Below, piece after piece: positions 24,400 through 32,158 of a stretch of DNA of 32,158 nucleotides (positions are counted from its first letter, which is position 1; each line of letters opens with the position of its first letter). This DNA comes from Hofstenia miamia (Eukaryota; Xenacoelomorpha; Acoela; Hofsteniidae), in NCBI GenBank assembly GCA_900660155.1, contig CABFPE010000237.1:602309-634466 (forward strand). Direction: 5' to 3'. A model generated the notes under the pieces. That model saw only the letters and a list, made by a program, of their open reading frames with translations, did no database searches and was not told the origin of the DNA. Both the position numbers and the translations under genes were made by a program.

Positions 24400-25419
24400 T
24401 ATCATATATAGTATCTTCTGAGCTTTTAATGGTCGGGGTCGAATATGCTTATACCATGAAAGAAATTCAGCACATTCTGTAAAACACGACTTTTTGTCCT
24501 ATCTGTCATTAAAATGATGATGTCATCAGCGTAATAATAACGTCATCACCTATCTAAAGGATTCATTTTGTAGAGGAACGATTGTTTTAGTAACTTGCAC
24601 AGTTTTATCTAGAAAAAAATTGGGGGGTGGTGGGGATAAGTCAATTCAATGTGAGTTCAAGAGACAAACACAACGAGTAATAAATTGTGTTAGCTCAGAC
24701 ATTAGTAAAATTAATAAATTAGGAGCCGGTTCATCATACAGTATCTCGCGAAATTCGGATTTTCTTTTTTTTAGTAATAAATGTCTCAAGGGTTTTTACT
24801 TGTTTTGCTCCTACGTTTACATAATTACAATTTACTGCAAGATATTTCCGATATTTTAAAACAATCTTACAAATTACATGAAATATAAAAGCACGAAGCA
24901 TTTTCCATTTACATTTCATTGTTATCCTATGCACTATACAGCGTTTTAGCATTAAAATTTCGCATGGTATTGCATAACGCTAACGACAAATTTTAAAAAG
25001 GTTGATGATTTAAAAAAATTTCTTTTGTTGCGGTCGGTGGTTATTGTAATCAGAACCTTGTCTAAATTTGACAGGTATTGTTCATTTATCGCCTTGCTAA
25101 ATAGTAATGTTTGACGTCTAGTAATTATTTTAAATAAAACGTTCTACCAAATCGATTAAGTTATTTTCAGAGATAATAAAAATATAATTTCTAGATTGCA
25201 CTCAAAGATAATCTAGAGAAATAAGATGCGGAGTGGCAAATTCCCATGTGCTTAAGAATCTTTCAAACATCTGAAATTTATCAAAATATAATTCTTAAAT
25301 TTCTTAAAAACTAATGAGAAAATTTGCAATTCTGAATTGATTTGAATGGTCTTTGAGAATAGAAGCAACTCATTGATTAGATAAGTTGATATATTTTTAA
25401 TTTCATATTTAATAATGTT

Positions 25420-25427
25420 CTCACGAC
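25420..25427. repeat. Target-site duplication, left copy
   Basis: CTCACGAC, identical to the copy at 26669-26676, directly abuts the hAT terminal repeat. Confidence 0.95.
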
Positions 25428-25454
25428 CAGTGTATTGACTAGTATCGCTTTTGT

Positions 25455-25542
25455 CGTGTATCGGTATTCTCGTGTATTTCGACCCTCGTGTACCGGTATT
25501 TCGTGTATTGAAAAAATCGTGTATTCGTGTATTTTTCGTGTA
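25455..25542 (+). repeat. Left subterminal array of CGTGTA motifs
   Basis: Seven copies of CGTGTA lie within 88 bases, at irregular spacing of 8 to 19 bases, often extended to CGTGTATTCG or CGTGTACCGGTAT. Subterminal repeats of this kind are known transposase-binding sites in hAT elements; that role is inferred here. Confidence 0.85.
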
Positions 25543-25571
25543 TTCAAGAAAAGCAATCATTAGCAAAAAAT

Positions 25572-26235
25572 TTATTCTGAAAACGAAATTTGGACCAAAG
25601 CCTCTAAGTTTTTAGGAGAGATCCTTGATCTCCTGTCGCTGGAGCGTAGCTTGCAGGCTGAAAACAGTCGCTCCACTGACCCGCTGCTTGATGGGACAGC
25701 TAAAATTTCTAAGGCTGCTGCTTTAAAATCTGTTGACATTGGACTTTTTTCCCAGAATTGTATGACATCTTCCTGAGTGACGGCACTTTCGAAATATGTT
25801 GTCAGGAACTCAACATGGACGGATTGGTTTCTGCACCGACTAGGTTTTTGGGACTGATTAAAATCCAACAATTTTTTCTTCGTAACAGGTTCAACTTCGA
25901 GCGTTTCTTCGTCTTGTGCAACTGTTTGCTTCAAAAACTTCTCAAAATATGTCATAAAAGACTGTCGGCTAAAATCTTTATCGAAGGTGAAAAAATCATT
26001 GTCTGTTTCGCAGAACGATAGTCTAACTTTAGGGTCCAAAATTTGGTTTGCCTTTCCCTCCGGATTCGATATGAGCCGCAAGTTCTCTGGGATGCATCTT
26101 CTCGTAGTGTTTTTTGAGATTTCCTTTCGAATTTGCAGAGTATTTCTTCTTTTCTTTGCATACAAGGCATGTTGCGAGCTCTGAACCACTTTCCGGAATA
26201 GTAAAAAGCTTTGAGTAATCCAAGGTGGTCGCCAT
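25572..26235 (-). pseudogene. hAT transposase remnant: BED finger plus dimerisation domain, core deleted
   Basis: A transposase would bind the element ends and cut and paste it; this copy cannot. The start at 26235 (AAAATGGCG, good context) opens a frame with a BED-type zinc finger: C23 and C26 (CLVC), H43 and H48 (HYEKMH), ending at a TAA at 26031-26029. A second, overlapping frame carries homologous sequence from about 26030 to 25572. It has a short linker (VRLSFCETDNDFF), a conserved Trp (QFWEKSP) and the C-terminal hAT dimerisation motif with SSSGSVERLFS and RRSRISPKNLEALV. A one-base frame change near 26030-26060 separates the two parts. The RNase H-like catalytic core, usually several hundred residues between finger and dimerisation region, is missing. 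The ATG-led open frame from 26189 is only partly genuine: its first 50 or so residues are the finger read in the wrong frame. Confidence 0.88.
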
Positions 26236-26589
26236 TTTAACTGAAAAAGGCGTTAAAATTACTAATATAAAGTTAAAACCGCTTTAAACGAATTAAATCC
26301 AGGTTTGAGAGGCAAGCAGTTATGTAAAACAAAGCTGAAATCATTTAAACTGAGTCAAAAAATGGCGTTGCAAACTAATTCACGCTTCTGACGTGAACAC
26401 ACGACCGGTAGGTGGCGATGCGATGGTGAACAGTGCTGTAGTTAAACCATGTAATGATTAATACGTGAGATGATGCAACAAATAAACGTGTGAAATGCCG
26501 ACGCCGCCATTTCAGCAGGATTTAAAAATTTAAAATGCACGATACACGATTTAAAATACATGAATTTCGTATATTGATTTTGCTTCAAT

Positions 26590-26644
26590 CGTGTATTCGT
26601 GTATCGTGTACCGGTACTCAATTTTTCGTGTATAATATCGTGTA
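26590..26644 (+). repeat. Right subterminal array of CGTGTA motifs
   Basis: Five copies of CGTGTA lie within 55 bases, in the same orientation as the left array rather than mirrored. CGTGTACCGGTA is shared with the left array. Confidence 0.85.
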
Positions 26645-26668
26645 TCGGTAATACTAGTGAATACACTG

Positions 26669-26676
26669 CTCACGAC
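26669..26676. repeat. Target-site duplication, right copy
   Basis: CTCACGAC directly follows the right terminal repeat of the 1241 bp hAT element. Confidence 0.95.
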
Positions 26677-27065
26677 TTAAAAAAGTTTATTATTGTCCTG
26701 AAAAGACCAGATCTCATCAAAAAATATCGGTCTCAAGGTTAAAAATGAATAGTTAGTAAACTTTAAAATATTTGAGTTATGAATACTTCACAATTTCATG
26801 GTTATGAATACCCATTTTTGAGCTCATGTTTTCCTTCCTGTAATAAATAGCAATTTCAATTCGGTTAGTACAGGTAAGATGACGCAAATAAGTATTTTAA
26901 TTTTTATGAACTATTTTATGACTATGTCTAATAATTTCAGTTTTATGCAAAAATAAGCAGCGTTTGTGTTGATTGACTATAGTATATTAATATTTTCATT
27001 GAAAGATTGTAATAAACTCAAAATCTTTGATATACATTTCGATGAACATTTTATATCATTATATA

Positions 27066-27117
27066 TCATTTCAAAAATGAATAAAGATGTTATCAGTTTA
27101 TATCATTTTTGAAATGA
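27066..27117. repeat. Perfect 15 bp inverted repeat, potential hairpin
   Basis: TCATTTCAAAAATGA (27066-27080) and its exact reverse complement TCATTTTTGAAATGA (27103-27117) are separated by 22 bases. Nearby TATCATTT motifs recur (about 27053, 27064, 27101, 27122). No product is recognised. Confidence 0.7.
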
Positions 27118-29346
27118 GGTGATATCATTTCACAACATTGATGTGAGGTGATTTCTTGACCAATGTAGAACGTACTTGAGTTTTACGAAACTGAGAATTA
27201 CTGATGGAAACATATTTATTCTTGCATCAATACAATGAATAAATAATTTGTTCGCGGAGTTCGAGCATTTAGTAGAGGATAATTTTCTAATAAATTTGAG
27301 CATCAACCAGCAGAAATAGCCAATTTGATAAGCAGAAAATGTTTTCCTTATAACTTTACGTTACATTCTAATTACAACGTTGCTGCATCCATCTGTTCAA
27401 TTTGAGGAATGCCTTACTGAGACATTTCAACATAAATTTGCACCAATGATGACCTCATTACTATCTAAAATAGCCTAAAAAAATCATGCCTCTAAGCTAA
27501 ACCTACAAATAACTACTCTAAAACTACAAGCAATTATCTTGTATTATCGAATATTTCAGTTAATTAATGTGAAAAATAATTAAAACTGGCTTTGAGCGTT
27601 GTATGGAAACCGGTGATCTTATTCCTTACGCAATTTGAGGCTCTAAGCCAATAAAATCAAATCATAGATAACTTTGGTTGCATTCAAACACATTTTTACA
27701 TAGGTTAGGATTTGAATAAAAATTATATTTTATTTTGACAGGTCAAGCATATAACAAAATCCCTGAAAAACTGAATAAGGAAGCAAATCTGTAAAGCTTC
27801 ACATTCAATAAATTAGTGGTGCATATGTATTAAAGATTAGAATAAAGCGTAGAAACTAAGTAAAAACTCGGTCTGCAATAGCTAAATGTGTTTAGTAGAA
27901 AACTTAAATTTATTCTATAAAGATTATTTCCCAATTCAATGTTATCTCAGAAAAAGCAATGAATCAGGTTTTATATATACATAGCCAAAGTTTTCAGTCG
28001 TTCTGATATTGGTAGGAAGGTTTTTTCTTGGTAAAATAAAAATTTAGATCATTGGGAAGCTATAATAAATATGATATTTACTACACTTACTATTGTAATT
28101 TAAATAAACGTTTTATGTAGGAAGTAGACATTATTGCGTCAGCATTAAATTTTTTAAGAATAATGTAAAATTCTTTTAAAATTATACTTTCCCGCGGTAA
28201 TGATTGTCATTCGACATGTTCCTTTAGCTCTTCAGAATTTAGGCTTGTCAATCATACAACTACGAATTTTAGTGAGCGATTCACATCATTGATCGTTCAT
28301 TAATTATGAATAATAACGGTCAAATCTTAAAGGAATTGATTTTCAAAGCAAATTTCAATCAGGATAGAGTTCTTTATCAAATTTCTCATTTCGAATATTT
28401 AATAATGATTGGAAGTCAGGCAATTGGAGCATGCTTACCAATTATGTTGCATCTCTACCTAAAATATTGCTCATGTTTCCATTGATCTTTCGTCAGGCTA
28501 AGTCAATTTTATTAGAGGGCTTCTAACAAGGAAATTGATCTAGAAAATGCTTGAACGTAAGATTACTGTTGGAGATAATGTACAAAATTAGGACTGAGTA
28601 GTAAAATGCTTGTTGGAATCTTTATAATAAAATGCAGAGAATTATCATCTGTAATTTCAGAGTCATTAATGTGTTACTTCGCTAAGGTTACTAAAAATAG
28701 TTGCATTCTAATTATAACAAATATGGGAGGTAACTAGTATCAGTCATTTTTTCCATTTTATTATATTAATAAATTTCCAGCAAGCATAGAAGTTATTTAC
28801 TGACATCAGGATTAGCATTGCGAAACAATTTTCCTGTTGCATAGTTTGCTTGGGTAGGCCCACTTAATACTTTAGACTAAATAAATGTCTTAGAAGCAAT
28901 AACAGAAAAATTAAATTCCCTAATTTATTTACCAATTGCTAACGATGTTACCTGTATGACACCTTTAATTTTAGCTACTGAAAAATATTTTTGGATAATA
29001 CTAAAAGCTAGATATTTCAGTATTATTACCAAAAAAATACTCATTTAATAATCTCTTGAATCTTAGATAGTTTTCTTTTTCAAATTTCAAAAATTATAAT
29101 ATTTCAATCGTATGTCACAGAAATGGGCTACTTGTCCATCAGTGATAGCTGAATAGTTGTGTGCCATTTTAATCTGTCAACATTTTGGAATTCAGAAAAA
29201 TTCATAGTACAAGACTAGCGTAGTTGATAAAACTTTCTTCTGTAGTAAAAATTTTTTAAAGTGTTTATTAATGATTTCATCAGTTTAAGTGGTCACACTA
29301 AAATTTGTTAAATAGTCTCTACAATCGAATTAAAACATTCGAGCGG

Positions 29347-29374
29347 TATATATATATATATATATATATATATA
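29347..29374. repeat. (TA)n microsatellite
   Basis: Uninterrupted TA dinucleotide tract of 28 bases. Confidence 0.95.
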
Positions 29375-29652
29375 CAAAAATGTATATCATTCATATGTGT
29401 AATGTCCAGTTTGTGTAAATATTAAATATATCCCAACCCATCGTTTGATATTAAAAATTTGCAAATAGTATAAAAAGTGAAATGTGAGAACAAGAAAAAG
29501 CGTGGTGATTTGATTCTTAGATTTACTTTGGAATTGAATTGTGTAAAATGTATTGGATTACATCATTATTTGATCAGTTACACATCCATTTTTCATTCAA
29601 AATTATAGACATGTATATATGTAAGTCATATTAAGAATATATAGAAAATACA

Positions 29653-30340
29653 AGTCTTGTTGTAGTACAGATGCTCCGCGAAGCTGCATAAACATGGCGA
29701 CATTCTCCTGAATTATTTTGAGGTAGGCCTTGGCTGTGACTGTCTCGTTGTGAGGAACAAAATGCAAACCGGCACGCTCATTCGCAGTTATAGCACCCCA
29801 AATCATGACAGAAGGTGCTGAGCGGACAGTTTGTTGCGTGTAATGTGTGTTGAATATTTGGTTTCTTGGTCGTCAAACATGTGGCAGGTATGATGTAAAC
29901 TGGCAAATCTTGGATTCGTCACTACACATTACTTGATGCCACATCTCAGAGGTGTAGTGCTGGTATTGCCTGCAGAAGTGCAACCGGTCTCAAATGTTCT
30001 TTGAAGACAATCGAGGTTTGATTGCCGGTTTGCACGATGGAAGGTCAAAGGTAGTATTCAATCGACGCCTAATGGTGCGTCAGTCTGAGGGTTGTCACTC
30101 GTACAAGATATGAATTTTCACGCTTTGTTGGTGAAATTTCACTACCACTGACCATATTTCAAACTATAATGATAGTGCTTTTTCAGTGAAAATGTATTGT
30201 GTGTAAATCTAAAGTTGTGTTAATTTGATTGGCTAAATGAATCTGTTGTAAATTCTAAGAAAAAATTGGGAATTAAAGGAATTTTACGAAGTTTCCAGGA
30301 AATAGACAGGTTGCTGTCCTCAAACTTTTGGCCAGTACTG
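29653..30340 (-). mobile_element. Tc1-like DNA transposon, 3'-truncated
   Basis: The 5' end lies at 30340. On the minus strand it begins CAGTACTGGCCAAAAGTTTG, preceded by TA (30342-30341), as expected for a Tc1/mariner end inserted at a TA target. About 185 bases in, the transposase remnant starts. Homology stops at about 29653, right after the second catalytic region, and AT-rich host-like sequence follows. No second terminal repeat was found nearby, so the 3' half is missing. Confidence 0.85.
29654..30155 (-). pseudogene. Tc1-like transposase remnant with four in-frame TGA codons
   Basis: A Tc1-family transposase binds its terminal repeats through an N-terminal helix-turn-helix and cuts with a DDE-type core. 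Here an ATG at 30155 begins MVSGSEISPTKREN, the usual type of N-terminus, but most of the DNA-binding domain is absent and the frame changes. From about 30097 to 29654 one frame runs without a shift: RTIRRRLN, LPSCKPAIKPRLSSKN, LHFCRQYQHYTSEMW, then the first catalytic Asp in CSDESK (29920-29918), then PSVMIWGAITANERAGLHF, and LQQD, whose Asp (29656-29654) is the second catalytic residue. Stops interrupt it at 30097-30095, 30082-30080, 29992-29990 and 29875-29873, every one TGA. The third catalytic residue lay in the lost 3' part. It is not functional. Confidence 0.88.
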
Positions 30341-30567
30341 TAACTGATAATACCGCTTGCGATATTGTTCTAAAAACAAAATAATTTTTTTACCATTACC
30401 AAACCTATATTCTTACAAAATCTTGAATTTTCTTTTGTATTTGGCATTGCTAAAATCTCCAAATTGATATGACCGCAAAAAAATATTTTTTTCAACAAAA
30501 ACAGTTTCATTATTTATAATAATTTATGCACATAGTTATACATTATATATTATGTTTGTTTGTGGAA

Positions 30568-30787
30568 TAGAGATGGGTGCGGTGTGGTGTAGCGCTGTAG
30601 TGATTTACACAATTGCAGTGGTTAGCGGTAGAATTAAAACAACTTGCGGTGGCATAAAAGTTATGCAGATAACGTATTTTGTAGTAAGATTGGGTTGCGG
30701 TAAAGAAACCGAAATTGTGGTGGTTAGCGGTGAAGTTTTTTTTCTGCGGTGGAAATAATTTTACAAAACCTGTAGCGCTCATCTCTT
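30568..30787. mobile_element. 220 bp hAT-like miniature element with GCGGT motifs
   Basis: The left end starts TAGAGATGGGTGC; the reverse complement of the right end starts AAGAGATGAGCGC, 10 of 13 matching. The flanks TTGTGGAA (30560-30567) and TTATGAAA (30788-30795) match at 6 of 8 positions, both differences being G-to-A, consistent with an aged 8 bp target duplication. Six GCGGT motifs in one orientation lie inside (30579, 30625, 30646, 30697, 30727, 30746). The plus strand is markedly G-rich relative to its surroundings. Open frames across it on both strands are unrecognised and probably incidental. Assignment to hAT rests on duplication length and the style of the ends. Confidence 0.65.
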
Positions 30788-30795
30788 TTATGAAA

Positions 30796-32145
30796 TTATA
30801 GACACATTTGGCATATATTACCCTTTCATTAAGAAATTTCTTGTGGTGTCTTTGCTCGCAAGCTTAATTTGTTTGCCCATTTTAGCGCTCAGGAAAACCT
30901 GCGTTTTGTGCATTCGTCATACATGTGCCGCATGTGTAAAAAGTTTTTACAAGATAAATTTCTATATATTATTTGAGTTGACTTCAATACAAAAAATACT
31001 ATGCATCATTTTTTAATGAAATTGACTAACCTTATTAATCAACTTTGCATACATGAAATATCAATATCTGGAATATACCAAAGTCGAATTTATTTTTCAT
31101 AAATATTCAATTTGCTTTAGAGTTTACACCGTTCTGATATCAGTGACGTGGATACGGTGTCCAATTGATTTTCTTGCATATTACATTAATGATTTTATCT
31201 TTAGTGCGCAAACATAAATGCTTTGAAATCGTGAGGATCATAGAAAATTGCAAAGATTTCGTTAGATTTTTACTTATAGTTAACGCCGCTTTATCTTCCC
31301 AATAATCATTAGTCTGACAATTCATACAACAAAGTATATGCAAAGCAAGCAGTTATGTGTTCAATTTACAGAAAAAGAATTAGGAATCTATTGACAAAAA
31401 CCATTTAATGAGCTAGAATAAATTACCTAGCAGTAAAAATAATAATTTTAAACATCGATATTTTCATTTTTGTCGCATTCCAATAGGTTGACAATCATTT
31501 CTTTTAGTGAAAAGGAATGCGTCAGATTCAATCAATTGTATATAAAGACTCATTCATTGAAGGAAAATATTTTTTATTTTACAATTTCTTTATTGGAAAT
31601 TAGCTAGTCTGGTCGAGCTATCTGATTACAACTTGATTTATGTAGTTGCGAGTATGTTTTCATTAAAAATACAATCACGCTTTAGAGTCAAAATTCAGAT
31701 AATAATCCGGATAATAACATGTTTGGTGTATTAACTCGTACAAGCGCTATAACAGTTAAAAATATATAGAGTAGTATACTATTTGCATCCACTTTATATA
31801 GCAAAACGATAAAAGCAAAACGATTGCAAGATATTTGAATTATGCTTTTTAAAATATTTTTTTAATTTAAACTAGAGCCACAAATTTCAGGGGATGCAAT
31901 TTGGAGATTTGGAGACTAAAAATAATAAGATTTCTAAGGTTTGTATTAATTTTTAAAAGCATCATTATTTAAATGCAATATACGTATTATATGAAGGTTC
32001 TCAAAATCAAAATGAAAAATTTGATCATATCTAGTTTGACTATGCATGATGCCAATTAAATTTATGTTTTCAGATACTGGTAATTGTTCAAATATAATAT
32101 TATATATCTATTGTAACACGCCAAATTGCTGTAGTAAACACATAC
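30796..32145. other. AT-rich noncoding stretch, nothing recognised
   Basis: The minus-strand open frame at 31140-31343 has no recognisable motif and no convincing splice context. Confidence 0.6.
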
Positions 32146-32158
32146 ATATATATATATA
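32146..32158. repeat. (AT)n tract at the right edge
   Basis: AT dinucleotides run into the window edge, so the true length is unknown. The left edge (positions 1-9) is also an AT tract. Confidence 0.9.

Larger units (their letters stand above)
21388..25419. other. AT-rich noncoding stretch
   Basis: No supported gene was found. The stretch includes a (TA)n tract and an 18 bp perfect palindrome, listed separately. Open frames on either strand here are short and unrecognised. Confidence 0.6.
25428..26668 (-). mobile_element. Internally deleted hAT DNA transposon, 1241 bp, with perfect target duplication
   Basis: The left end starts CAGTGTATTGACTAGTAT and the reverse complement of the right end starts CAGTGTATTCACTAGTAT, 17 of 18 matching. 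Directly outside lies CTCACGAC on both sides (25420-25427 and 26669-26676), a perfect 8 bp target duplication of hAT type. Inside each end is an array of CGTGTA motifs, all on the plus strand: seven at the left (25455, 25471, 25487, 25502, 25518, 25526, 25537) and five at the right (26590, 26598, 26605, 26627, 26639). The minus strand encodes remnants of a hAT transposase whose catalytic core is missing, so the element is nonautonomous. The intact target duplication suggests it is fairly young. Confidence 0.95.
26677..29652. other. AT-rich noncoding stretch
   Basis: No supported gene was found. It contains a hairpin-forming inverted repeat (27066-27117) and a (TA)n tract, listed separately. 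Confidence 0.6.

Noticed and set aside
24500..24550. GTCATC words resembling cyclic-AMP response elements
   Set aside because: They are not true TGACGTCA palindromes and there is no nearby promoter or exon.
25758..26184. Plus-strand open frames opposite the hAT transposase
   Set aside because: They are antisense shadows of the transposase remnant; the homology lies on the minus strand.
26442..26666. Minus-strand open frame at the right end of the hAT element
   Set aside because: It translates the terminal and subterminal repeats and lies 5' of the transposase start, so it is not a gene.
30543..30782. Overlapping open frames on both strands across the G-rich element
   Set aside because: They follow from the repeated GCGGT-type composition of a miniature element and show no protein motif.
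1..32158. CRISPR array or prokaryotic gene cluster
   Set aside because: No regularly spaced direct repeats with unique spacers and no dense co-oriented ORFs; splice signals and the repeat families indicate an animal genome.

Overview
The window is AT-rich, gene-poor DNA from an animal genome. Spliceosomal signals flank the one convincing coding exon, that exon encodes a metazoan-type aminergic receptor, and the mobile elements (hAT, Tc1/mariner, CR1-like LINE) are typical of invertebrates. I would guess an arthropod or another invertebrate, but nothing here fixes the clade. There is no operon structure, CRISPR array or prokaryotic gene.

The only host gene content I can support is at the left edge. 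On the minus strand, about 133-397 is an exon carrying TM1 and TM2 of a class A, biogenic-amine type GPCR, closest by eye to 5-HT2-like receptors. It has a good splice donor at 131-132 (TM3 onward lies off the left edge) and a plausible acceptor and branch point at 398-422. If that acceptor is real, part or all of the remaining 31 kb may be the first intron or upstream regulatory DNA of this receptor; otherwise it is intergenic.

The rest is a graveyard of mobile DNA in AT-rich background. The items are: an imperfect inverted-repeat GC-rich element (about 4003-4345); GC-rich islands of unknown origin (6018-6236, 8790-8940, 10850-11265, 14170-14400); a 128 bp miniature inverted-repeat unit (11600-11727); a 325 bp nonautonomous hAT with SPIN/Charlie-like ends and an 8 bp target duplication (12165-12489); a broken CR1-like reverse transcriptase (about 18940-20300); a long inverted repeat (20791-21387); a 1241 bp internally deleted hAT with perfect 8 bp target duplication, BED-finger and dimerisation domain remnants and arrays of CGTGTA motifs (25428-26668); a 3'-truncated Tc1-like element whose in-frame stops are all TGA (29653-30340); and a 220 bp hAT-like miniature element with six GCGGT motifs (30568-30787). 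Seven (TA)n tracts of 24-35 bp punctuate the window, and both window edges lie in TA repeats.

These elements do not form a pathway: they are independent insertions of different ages. I see no convincing new biological system. The strongest observations are the three structurally complete nonautonomous hAT insertions with dissimilar ends.
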